DNA of 21,853 nt from a virus, in IMG/VR virus record IMGVR_UViG_3300028388_006123, positions 1 through 21,853 of that record; one strand, given 5' to 3'. Numbering within the stretch: position 1 is the first letter of the stretch; each line of letters begins with the position of its first letter. Shown one piece after another: positions 16,122 through 21,853 of this stretch. The translations under genes and the position numbers were made by a program. The notes under the pieces were generated by a model. The model saw nothing but the letters and a program-made list of their open reading frames with translations. It was not told the DNA's origin and made no database searches.

Positions 16122-16241
16122 ATGCCTGTCAAGTTAATTTGGACGTTATTGATTAACGGTGGTTTTCGGCTGTTGATGCATATTGTGAACAAGTTGTTTG
16201 CGTACCTTGAAAAAATAAAACTCAAAAAACCAAAATCATGA
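16122..16241 (+). CDS. 39-residue hydrophobic small protein, single predicted TM or amphipathic helix
   Basis: ATG to TGA gives 39 residues, starting MPVKLIWTLLINGG and ending EKIKLKKPKS. About 20 residues are hydrophobic with scattered charge, followed by a Lys-rich tail, so it could be a small inner-membrane peptide with the tail in the cytoplasm. The stop overlaps the next ATG by 4 bases (ATGA), a translational-coupling arrangement used elsewhere in this genome, which supports a real gene. No Shine-Dalgarno is obvious. It might be a holin-like or lysis-timing peptide or a membrane anchor, but there is no direct evidence. Confidence 0.6.
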   Translation: MPVKLIWTLLINGGFRLLMHIVNKLFAYLEKIKLKKPKS

Positions 16242-16564
16242 GTAGAGAATTAAAAGAAACCAAAGAGCTGTTAAGTTTTGTTTTTGCCTTAGTCTATGCG
16301 ACGTCAAAAACAATGCAAGACGGAAAATTTGAATACCGCGAAGCGTTGAATTATGTGGGTGCAGTGCGTAAGGTAGCCAACGCGGTTAATGGCATTGACG
16401 CAGTACCCGCTGAAATTGCTGATTTGACAAACGAAGAAATTGATGAGCTAAAAGCATTCATCGTGGAAGAATTTGACATCGAAAACGATGTGCTTGAGCA
16501 AAACATTGAAGAAATGCTTGACCTCGCGGCAGATTTCGCAAAAGTGGCGATTGCTTTGACATAA
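16238..16564 (+). CDS. Small helical phage protein, unknown function
   Basis: An acidic, all-alpha protein of 108 residues without cysteine. It has the pattern ELKETKELLSFVFALVYATS, then MQDGKFEYREALNYVGAVRK and LTNEEIDELKAFIVEEF, with evenly spaced hydrophobics. Similar small helical proteins occur near tail and fibre genes of aquatic phages, but I cannot assign a function. Its ATG overlaps the stop of the 39-residue ORF, so expression is probably coupled. The gene ends directly at a terminator, making it the last member of the late fibre transcription unit. Confidence 0.75.
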   Translation: MSRELKETKELLSFVFALVYATSKTMQDGKFEYREALNYVGAVRKVANAVNGIDAVPAEIADLTNEEIDELKAFIVEEFDIENDVLEQNIEEMLDLAADFAKVAIALT

Positions 16565-16568
16565 ATAC
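16561..16568 (+). promoter_or_regulatory. Late-promoter-like ATAAATAC, doubtful
   Basis: ATAAATAC overlaps the TAA stop of the 108-residue gene and is a closer match to TATAAATA than CTAAATAC. A start near 16573 would be followed within 50 bases by the terminator at 16588, so it would give only a short RNA unless read-through occurs. It is listed because the same 7-mer recurs at gene junctions. Confidence 0.25.
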
Positions 16569-16587
16569 AATAGAAGCAAAACGTTTG

Positions 16588-16626
16588 AAACCCATGTGAT
16601 TTGTTTCGCATGGGTTTTGTTTTTTC
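16588..16626 (+). terminator. Rho-independent terminator
   Basis: AAACCCATG (16588-16596) pairs perfectly with CATGGGTTT (16609-16617) over a 12-base loop, followed by a U-rich run (TGTTTTTTT). It closes the late fibre/Cys-rich transcription unit, 23 bases after the stop of the 108-residue gene. Confidence 0.88.
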
Positions 16627-16641
16627 GGCATGGTCAACCAA

Positions 16642-16649
16642 CTAAATAC
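16642..16649 (+). promoter_or_regulatory. Possible late promoter placing the start on the ATG (CTAAATAC)
   Basis: CTAAATAC lies just after the terminator, and exactly four bases separate it from the ATG at 16654. If the T4 late geometry holds (octamer at -13 to -6), transcription would begin on the A of that ATG, giving a leaderless message. The same spacing is seen at 21543. Confidence 0.45.
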
Positions 16650-16653
16650 TACG

Positions 16654-17136
16654 ATGGCCGATCAAAATCCAACTTTACAGACCGATGTCGAATTGCTCAA
16701 AAAAGACGTTGAGCAAATTTCAGAATTTCTCAAGCGCCTAGATGTGGCGATTGAAAAACTAAGTGAAGTTTCCACGGGCATATCTAAAATTATAGCCGTC
16801 CATGACAAACGCATGGAAACCGTAGAACAGACAGATAAACAGCTTTTTGAGATCATTGATGTCGAGCGCACCAAAAACGAAAGTGAGCGTGGTCGATTGT
16901 ACAAGCGTATTGACGAAGTGGAGCGTCAGGTCAATGATAGAATAACGGACCACCAGCATGATGTACTCACCAAACTTGGCGACATTGAAGTACAAAATTC
17001 TCAAATTTTCCAAAAGTTAGAAACTAGAGTCCATTCCCTAGACAAATGGCGATGGCTCATGATTGGTGGTGGTGCTGTTGCAGGCTTTCTTGCCAACTAT
17101 ATCTTAGAAATTATACAGGTTCTATTTCCCTCTTAG
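16654..17136 (+). CDS. Coiled-coil protein with C-terminal transmembrane segment (T4-like phage family)
   Basis: A 160-residue, mostly helical protein without cysteine. The pattern LKKDVEQISEFLKRLDVAIE, then KLSEVSTGISKIIAVHDKRM, is one I recognise from a widespread family in T4-like phages. The C terminus ends in LDKWRWLMIGGGAVAGFLAN plus YILEIIQVLFP, a single TM helix preceded by the family's WRW motif. An upstream in-frame ATG at 16630 would add eight residues, but 16654 is preferred: it gives the family-like start MADQNP and fits the promoter-like CTAAATAC. Neither start has a clear Shine-Dalgarno. It is probably a membrane-tethered rod facing the cytoplasm. A lysis or membrane role is possible but not shown. 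Confidence 0.8.
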   Translation: MADQNPTLQTDVELLKKDVEQISEFLKRLDVAIEKLSEVSTGISKIIAVHDKRMETVEQTDKQLFEIIDVERTKNESERGRLYKRIDEVERQVNDRITDHQHDVLTKLGDIEVQNSQIFQKLETRVHSLDKWRWLMIGGGAVAGFLANYILEIIQVLFPS

Positions 17137-17156
17137 ATATAAAACACGTACATTCA

Positions 17157-18164
17157 ATGTCAATGATTGAATACGACGTAAAATATCTAAGGCTTCTATC
17201 TTCCCACCTAGATAGATTTACACAAAAGGATACATACCTTTTCAACTTTCGGTGTCCTGTTTGTGGAGATTCCAAAAAGAATCAACACAAAGCACGTGGA
17301 TATGCTTTCAATTACAAGCAAGGCTTAGTGTATAAGTGTCACAATTGTGGCACATCGATGGCTTTTTCGAAGTTGCTTGAGCTAGTAGATATTGGATTGT
17401 ATCAACAATATCGCATGGAGCGTTTCAAAGGTGGCTCGTCAACAACAAAAGACCCTTTGCCAGAAATAGCAACCAAAAAAGTTGTCAAGGGGGTATTAGA
17501 TGAATGTTGCGTCAAGGTGTCTAGTTTGCCCCATGACCATGAAGCATTGCGTTATTTGGAAGAACGTCACACACCAAAGCCACGTTGGGAAGAGCTTTAC
17601 TATACCGAGTCATCTCAAAACTTAGAAAAGGTCAACGAAGCAGTCTATGCAGATCGTATTACCGATCCATACCCACGGTTAGTCATCCCATATCGAAATC
17701 GTGATGGGCAGCTCACTGGGGTTACTGCTCGAACCCTTGGTAAATCTAGCCTTCGATATATTAACATTAAAGCAACAGATGAGCCTATGATTTATGGGCT
17801 TGATAGGGTGAGCACCAATCAAGAAATTTTTGTGACTGAAGGTGCGTTCGATTCTATGCTTTTGCCAAACGCGGTGTCGGCTAGTGGAAGCGACTTAAAA
17901 AAAGTAGAGAAAGTCTTGCCAAGCCACCTGCTAACATATATTTACGACAACGAGCCAAGAAATGTCGAAATTGTCAAAAAAATATTTTCAACGATTGAAA
18001 TGGGTGCAAAAGTAGTCATATTTCCTAACTCCATAAAGCACAAGGATTTGACTGATTGTCTTAGAGCTGGTTTAGACATTGCAGAACTCATCGAAGTGCT
18101 AAATAATAATACCTTCGAGAAGTTAAGTGCCCTAGTAAAATTTCATGAGTGGAAAAAAATATGA
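17157..18164 (+). CDS. 61: DNA primase (T4 gp61-like)
   Basis: Makes RNA primers on the lagging strand with helicase gp41. It has 335 residues (T4 gp61: 342). The zinc ribbon is CPVCGDSKKN with Cys33 and Cys36, closed by YKCHNCG (Cys61 and Cys64). The TOPRIM part has the catalytic Glu in FVTEGAFDSM (Glu228) and the acidic pair region YIYDNEPRN (Asp264, Glu266), almost the T4 motif. HKDLTDCLRAG near 295-305 follows. The frame extends upstream to 17046, but that part overlaps the preceding gene; ATG at 17157 gives an N terminus that lines up with T4 gp61 (Zn motif about 33 residues in). A second ATG two codons on is possible. The stop overlaps a trivial ATG. Confidence 0.95.
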   Translation: MSMIEYDVKYLRLLSSHLDRFTQKDTYLFNFRCPVCGDSKKNQHKARGYAFNYKQGLVYKCHNCGTSMAFSKLLELVDIGLYQQYRMERFKGGSSTTKDPLPEIATKKVVKGVLDECCVKVSSLPHDHEALRYLEERHTPKPRWEELYYTESSQNLEKVNEAVYADRITDPYPRLVIPYRNRDGQLTGVTARTLGKSSLRYINIKATDEPMIYGLDRVSTNQEIFVTEGAFDSMLLPNAVSASGSDLKKVEKVLPSHLLTYIYDNEPRNVEIVKKIFSTIEMGAKVVIFPNSIKHKDLTDCLRAGLDIAELIEVLNNNTFEKLSALVKFHEWKKI

Positions 18165-18214
18165 GTTTACTGTTATCCCCTTTTTCTGCTCATCTGACTA
18201 AATCATAAAACTGA

Positions 18215-19465
18215 ATGAGAACTGTTATTAAAAAAAATGGTCAAAGAGACGCTTTTGACCATACGAAAATTATTCGTGCTATTGAACTTGCGATGAGCCG
18301 CACCGATTACAAAGAGTATGGTGTTGCCAAAGTGATTGCCGAACAAGTGACCGAAGATTTGTTTCATGGATTGAGTGCCGATACGATGCCAACCGTAAAC
18401 GACATACACGATCTAGTCGAAAACAAACTCATGGACAACAAACTTAACACGGTCGCCAAGGAATATATCCTGTATAGGGATTCCAACAAGCCTAATATTT
18501 TTAAGAAGCGTATTTCACTCAAGCCATACGAGTATCCAGACCTAGAGTCATACGTGGACGCAATCCGTCATTCCTATTGGGTTCACACAGAATTTAATTA
18601 CAACTCCGATATTCAAGACATTCAAGTCAATCTTGACCCAAGTGAACGTCAAGCTGCTATTCGTGCGATGCTAGCCATTTCTCAAATTGAAGTGGCCGTC
18701 AAGACATTTTGGGGCGACATCTATAAGAGAATGCCCAAGCCTGAAATTGGCAGTGTTGGGGCAACATTTGCAGAGTCAGAAGTACGCCACGCCGATGCCT
18801 ATTCCAATCTCATCAAATTGCTTGGCCTAAACGAAGAATTTGAAAGCCTTATGGACGTGCCTGTCATGAGGCGTCGAATCAAGTATTTGGAGAAAGCCTT
18901 GTCAACCTCCAAAACTGTCGAAGACCGTGACTATTTTGAGTCAGTGATTTTGTTTTCCATGTTCGTTGAAAATGTGTCTTTGTTTTCGCAATTCTTAGTC
19001 ATCATGTCTTTCAATAAATTTAAAAATGCGTTGAAAGGCATATCAAATGCAGTAGAAGCAACATCAAAAGAAGAGCAAATCCACGCAGAATTTGGATTTG
19101 ATCTAATCAACGTAATCAAAAAAGAAAACCCTAATTGGTGGACGGATCAACTAGTGGAAGACCTAAAACAAGCTACAATCGAGGCCTTTGAGGCCGAAAA
19201 GGGCATAGTCGAGTGGATGTTTGAAGCCGGCGACCTCGACTTTCTATCGAAAGATCAGACCCTTGCATTCATAAAAAACCGCTTCAATCAATCGCTTGAC
19301 CAAATAGGCATTGAGCCCATTTTTGACGTGGACGAAAGCCTACTAGAAAAAACGGAATGGTTTGATGACGAAACCCTAGCAACCAAGCATACCGATTTTT
19401 TCAACAAGCGAAGTATCAATTATACGAAACGCCAACAATCTGTAACTGAAGACGACTTATTTTAG
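18215..19465 (+). CDS. nrdB: Ribonucleotide reductase small subunit NrdB with N-terminal ATP-cone
   Basis: Class I R2 subunit, which generates the radical used by NrdA to make dNTPs. It has 416 residues, about 90 more than a simple R2 core. Residues 1-90 are an ATP-cone (VIKKNGQRDAFDHTKIIRAI), an allosteric nucleotide domain normally found at the start of NrdA. The R2 part shows likely metal ligands Glu159, Glu189, His192, Glu252, Glu287 and His290, with the radical Tyr196 kept four residues after His192. The first ligand is Glu rather than the Asp of E. coli. The C terminus (SVTEDDLF) is the acidic tail that docks on NrdA. NrdA begins 3 bases after this stop. The fusion type is known from Leeuwenhoekiella blandensis NrdB and relatives. 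Confidence 0.93.
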   Translation: MRTVIKKNGQRDAFDHTKIIRAIELAMSRTDYKEYGVAKVIAEQVTEDLFHGLSADTMPTVNDIHDLVENKLMDNKLNTVAKEYILYRDSNKPNIFKKRISLKPYEYPDLESYVDAIRHSYWVHTEFNYNSDIQDIQVNLDPSERQAAIRAMLAISQIEVAVKTFWGDIYKRMPKPEIGSVGATFAESEVRHADAYSNLIKLLGLNEEFESLMDVPVMRRRIKYLEKALSTSKTVEDRDYFESVILFSMFVENVSLFSQFLVIMSFNKFKNALKGISNAVEATSKEEQIHAEFGFDLINVIKKENPNWWTDQLVEDLKQATIEAFEAEKGIVEWMFEAGDLDFLSKDQTLAFIKNRFNQSLDQIGIEPIFDVDESLLEKTEWFDDETLATKHTDFFNKRSINYTKRQQSVTEDDLF

Positions 19466-19468
19466 ATT

Positions 19469-21172
19469 ATGACACGAAAGCCATTTGATTGGATAACTAA
19501 GGATACCATAACATTCTTAGAAAGGGGATACTTGTCGGAAGACGAGTCTCCAAAAGAAAGAATTCGAACGATTGCAGACCATGCTGAAAAATTGCTAGGC
19601 ATAAAAGGCTTTGGTGACAAGTTTTTCGACTATATGAGTCGTGGATTTTACAGCCTTTCATCGCCTGTATGGGCAAATTTTGGTAAAGCACGTGGATTGC
19701 CCGTGTCATGCTTTGGATCTCACATCGAAGACAATATCGAATCTATTCTTTACACCCAAGCTGAAGTGGGTGAAATGTCAAAAATGGGTGGTGGCACGTC
19801 TGCCTATTTTGGAAACATACGACCGCGTGGAAGTGCTGTTAATGACAATGGCAAAGCACCTGGTGCAGTACATTTCATGAATTTGTTTGAGTCTGTGGTA
19901 GATAATATTTCACAAGGTAATACTAGGCGAGGAAGATTTTCACCATATTTGCCTATTGAGCACCCCGATATTGAAGAATTTTTGCAAATTGGCACGGAAG
20001 GATTTCAAATTCAAGACCTCACTCATGGTGTAACAGTGACCGACCAATTCATGGAAGATATGATTGGTGGTGACGCAGAAAAAAGAAAATTGTGGGCAAA
20101 AGTGATTCAGCGTCGTGGAGAAATTGGCTACCCATACATCATGTTTCATGACACGACCAATGACGGTGCACCTGATACCTATAAAGACCATGAGCGCACG
20201 ATTGTTGCTTCAAATTTATGTTCTGAAATAGCATTAAGTGCAAATGAAGAAGAGTCTTTTGTATGTGTCTTGTCTTCAATCAATTTGCTTCATTGGGATG
20301 AAATTGTGCAGACTGATGCTATTGAAACGATGGTGTATTTTCTTGATGCTGTGGTAAGTGAGTTTTTAGCCAAACTAGAAGCCATTGGTTCTGAAAGCAC
20401 CATAGAAGGCGATCGTGCATGGAATTTTATGAAAAAAGCCTACAATTTCGCAAAAAGCCAAAGGGCACTTGGTCTTGGCGTGCTGGGTTGGCACTCCCTA
20501 TTGCAGGCCAAGGGGTTTGCGTTTGCTTCGACTGATGCAGCCAAACTCAACGTTCAAGTGTTCAAGAAGCTTCAACAACGATCATACCAAGCTTCGACCG
20601 AACTTGCCGAACGCTTTGGAGAGCCCAAATTGTTGCGTGGGTATGGTCGTCGAAATGTCACCTTAAACGCGATAGCACCAACCACGTCAAGTGCTTTTAT
20701 TCTTGGTCAAGTCTCACAATCTATTGAGCCTATTTGGTCAAATTGCTATGTCAAAGATATGGCCAAGCTCAAGGTGACGATAAAAAATCCGGTGCTTAAA
20801 GCCTTGCTTCAAGACTTAGGCCGCGATGACAAACAGACGTGGGATTCAATCAAAAAGCATGATGGCTCGGTTCAACATTTAGACTTTTTGGATCAGCACC
20901 AAAAAGATGTATTCCGCACGTTTGCTGAAATCAATCAATCTGCCATTTTGAATCAAGCAGGGTCGCGTCAACAATACCTCGATCAAGCACAGTCGCTTAA
21001 TCTTATGATACCACCAGACATGGCCGTCAAGGAAATCAATCAACTGTTGATTGACGCATGGAGACTCAAGATAAAAACGTTATATTATCAACACTCCATG
21101 AATTCAGCACAAGCCTTTGCACGTAAGAAGTTTCAGATTGACGATTTACGTTGTGAAGCCTGTGAAGGGTGA
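19469..21172 (+). CDS. nrdA: Ribonucleotide reductase large subunit NrdA (no ATP-cone)
   Basis: Catalytic subunit of class I RNR, reducing ribonucleoside diphosphates. It has 567 residues, shorter than E. coli NrdA (761) mainly because it has no ATP-cone and starts directly in the R1 fold. Active-site residues are present: Cys81 (PVSCFGS), Asn249-Cys251-Glu253 (SNLCSEIAL), Cys266 (FVCVLSSINL), and the radical-transfer Tyr pair in LYYQHSMNS near 543. The tail carries the redox pair Cys562/Cys565 (RCEACEG). The barrel motif NAIAPTTSSAFILG is intact. It looks functional, not truncated. With nrdB directly upstream, allosteric on/off control has probably moved to NrdB. The order nrdB-nrdA is the reverse of the usual operon. 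Confidence 0.95.
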   Translation: MTRKPFDWITKDTITFLERGYLSEDESPKERIRTIADHAEKLLGIKGFGDKFFDYMSRGFYSLSSPVWANFGKARGLPVSCFGSHIEDNIESILYTQAEVGEMSKMGGGTSAYFGNIRPRGSAVNDNGKAPGAVHFMNLFESVVDNISQGNTRRGRFSPYLPIEHPDIEEFLQIGTEGFQIQDLTHGVTVTDQFMEDMIGGDAEKRKLWAKVIQRRGEIGYPYIMFHDTTNDGAPDTYKDHERTIVASNLCSEIALSANEEESFVCVLSSINLLHWDEIVQTDAIETMVYFLDAVVSEFLAKLEAIGSESTIEGDRAWNFMKKAYNFAKSQRALGLGVLGWHSLLQAKGFAFASTDAAKLNVQVFKKLQQRSYQASTELAERFGEPKLLRGYGRRNVTLNAIAPTTSSAFILGQVSQSIEPIWSNCYVKDMAKLKVTIKNPVLKALLQDLGRDDKQTWDSIKKHDGSVQHLDFLDQHQKDVFRTFAEINQSAILNQAGSRQQYLDQAQSLNLMIPPDMAVKEINQLLIDAWRLKIKTLYYQHSMNSAQAFARKKFQIDDLRCEACEG

Positions 21173-21177
21173 TGGTG

Positions 21178-21505
21178 CCAAGCTTCCTTCGAATAACGGA
21201 GAAAGCATATGATTACAATACCATTCGTTCAAGGTATGTTAACGGCCATCGCAATATTGATGGTTGTTGGTGTATTTTGGGCAATACGACAAGTCATAAA
21301 CCTCAAACACCAAATAGAGTCTTTGTATAGTCAGATCGATGAAAGTATGCGAAGACTTGACTTACGAGTAGATGTTGAAAGTGAACAACGAAATCAGATT
21401 GTTGACGACGTTCACCGCAACATTGACTCACGTTTCGATAAGTTCGAAACACGCTTACTACAAGAGTACCTAGATAAGTAAACCATAATGTAGAAGGAAG
21501 CTTGG
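21178..21505. repeat. 13-bp perfect inverted repeat flanking the 90-residue ORF
   Basis: CCAAGCTTCCTTC at 21178-21190 is the exact reverse complement of GAAGGAAGCTTGG at 21493-21505. The arms bracket the small membrane-protein gene with about 300 bases between. The downstream arm ends two bases before the terminator stem. No target duplication or recombinase is visible. It could be an RNA long-range pairing or the footprint of gene gain. Confidence 0.6.
21209..21481 (+). CDS. Small membrane-anchored coiled-coil protein
   Basis: A 90-residue protein. Residues about 8-26 (QGMLTAIAILMVVGVFWAIR) are one TM helix, followed by a heptad-patterned charged helix (LKHQIESLYSQIDESMRRLD and on to FETRLLQEYLDK), so it is a short rod anchored at the inner membrane. 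Similar small proteins occur near RNR or late genes in T4-like cyanophages; the function is unknown. AACGGAGAAAGCAT just upstream gives a clear GGAG Shine-Dalgarno, one of the best in the window, which suggests strong expression. A terminator follows 26 bases after the stop, and an inverted repeat encloses the gene. Confidence 0.78.
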   Translation: MITIPFVQGMLTAIAILMVVGVFWAIRQVINLKHQIESLYSQIDESMRRLDLRVDVESEQRNQIVDDVHRNIDSRFDKFETRLLQEYLDK

Positions 21506-21507
21506 AG

Positions 21508-21538
21508 CCACGTGGGTGAATACTCACGTGGTTTTTTT
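21508..21538 (+). terminator. Rho-independent terminator
   Basis: CCACGTGGGT (21508-21517) pairs with ACTCACGTGG (21522-21531) over a GAAT tetraloop. This is a 10-bp stem with one G-U pair, followed by seven T. It ends the primase-NrdB-NrdA-small membrane protein unit. Confidence 0.92.
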
Positions 21539-21542
21539 ATGA

Positions 21543-21550
21543 CTAAATAC
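21543..21550 (+). promoter_or_regulatory. Possible late promoter placing the start on the ATG (CTAAATAC)
   Basis: CTAAATAC lies directly after the terminator, four bases before the ATG of the RuvC-like gene. With T4 late geometry the start falls on the A of the ATG. It has the same sequence, the same spacing and the same post-terminator position as the site at 16642. Confidence 0.5.
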
Positions 21551-21554
21551 CTGT

Positions 21555-21853
21555 ATGAAAGTTGCAGGTATTGATTATTCTTTGACGTCCCCTGCCATGT
21601 ATATTGGCGACAGTGACCTCACCCAATTTAGTGATGGTCACGCCTATTACCTTACCGAAAAAAAGAAGTTTGTGGGAGACGTGGCCAATATTACAGGAAA
21701 AAGAATGGATTCGTGGGAAACGCTTGAGCAACGCTACGACATCATAAGCGAGTATTTTGTGTCCACGATAAAATCCCACAACGTCAAGTATGTCTTCATT
21801 GAAGGTTATGCTTATGGTGCAAAGGGTCAAGTATTTAATCTAGCTGAAAATGG
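21555..21853 (+). CDS. RuvC-like Holliday junction resolvase, N-terminal part
   Basis: An RNase H-fold nuclease, cut by the window end after 99 codons. The start MKVAGIDYSLTSPAMYIG carries the first catalytic Asp (Asp7) in the G-I-D-x-S-L context. YVFIEGYAYGAKGQVFNLAE carries the second acidic residue (Glu in FIEG) of RuvC/poxvirus A22-like enzymes, in the form known from T4-like cyanophages. It probably resolves branched replicating DNA before packaging, doing the job of endonuclease VII (gp49) in T4. It follows a terminator and a late-promoter-like site, so it begins a new transcription unit. Confidence 0.88.
   Translation, partial: MKVAGIDYSLTSPAMYIGDSDLTQFSDGHAYYLTEKKKFVGDVANITGKRMDSWETLEQRYDIISEYFVSTIKSHNVKYVFIEGYAYGAKGQVFNLAEN

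Noticed and set aside
16109-16156. 15-codon ORF directly after CTAAATAC
   Set aside because: It overlaps the better supported 39-codon ORF and has no coupling to the next gene.
17046-17156. Upstream extension of the primase frame
   Set aside because: It overlaps the TM segment of the preceding gene, and T4 gp61 places the zinc motif about 33 residues from the start, matching ATG 17157.
18162-18209. 15-codon ORF between primase and nrdB
   Set aside because: It starts on an ATGA overlap but is too short, without Shine-Dalgarno or motif, to support a call.
21178-21505. Insertion sequence bounded by inverted repeats
   Set aside because: The enclosed gene is a small membrane coiled-coil protein, not a transposase, and no target-site duplication is visible.
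1-21853. tRNA genes, CRISPR arrays, integrase or att sites
   Set aside because: The intergenic gaps are too short and no cloverleaf, spaced repeats or recombinase motifs were seen.

Overview
This window is part of a lytic, T4-like (Tevenvirinae-type) tailed phage genome. All genes lie on the + strand, packed with overlaps or gaps of a few bases. The replication genes (family B DNA polymerase, UvsX, gp41-type helicase, gp61-type primase), phage-encoded class I ribonucleotide reductase, a RuvC-like resolvase and several small 'marine T4-like' families point to a myovirus of the kind that infects aquatic bacteria (cyanophage, pelagiphage, vibriophage relatives). The host cannot be named from the sequence.

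Layout. (1) 1-4719, replication and recombination: the C-terminal 358 residues of DNA polymerase gp43, a multi-TM coiled-coil membrane protein, UvsX, a small acidic protein, and helicase gp41, joined by 4-, 8- and 38-base overlaps. (2) 4766-9818, small and mid-size genes of likely virion or head-assembly type. They include a 541-residue ParB-like/Cys-cluster protein, an SK-AQQRLFG-type protein, two proteins with T4 prohead-protease-like cleavage motifs (V-L-N/T-E then A/G), and a KITKASDYI-type protein. (3) 9821-16102, adhesion island: a tail fibre with an S74 intramolecular chaperone, then a single 5.4-kb ORF for a 1805-residue protein in which about 197 residues (roughly 11%) are cysteine, preceded by an exact T4 late promoter octamer (TATAAATA). 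(4) 16122-17136: a 39-residue hydrophobic peptide, a small helical protein, a strong terminator, and a coiled-coil protein with a C-terminal TM. (5) 17157-21853: primase, NrdB with an N-terminal ATP-cone, NrdA without one, a small membrane coiled-coil protein, a terminator, and the start of a RuvC-like nuclease.

How it fits together: polymerase, UvsX, helicase and primase make and repair phage DNA; NrdB/NrdA supply dNTPs; RuvC probably resolves branched DNA before packaging. The late island (2-4) sits between helicase and primase and supplies capsid-associated and host-recognition proteins. The outstanding object is the giant cysteine-rich protein. Its neighbours have almost no cysteine, and it still contains recognisable phage-structural motifs, so it looks like a conventional virion adhesin scaffold that has become cysteine-saturated, for disulfide cross-linking or metal binding. 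No tRNA, CRISPR array, integrase, transposase or reverse transcriptase was seen, and no gene-free stretch exceeds 300 bases.
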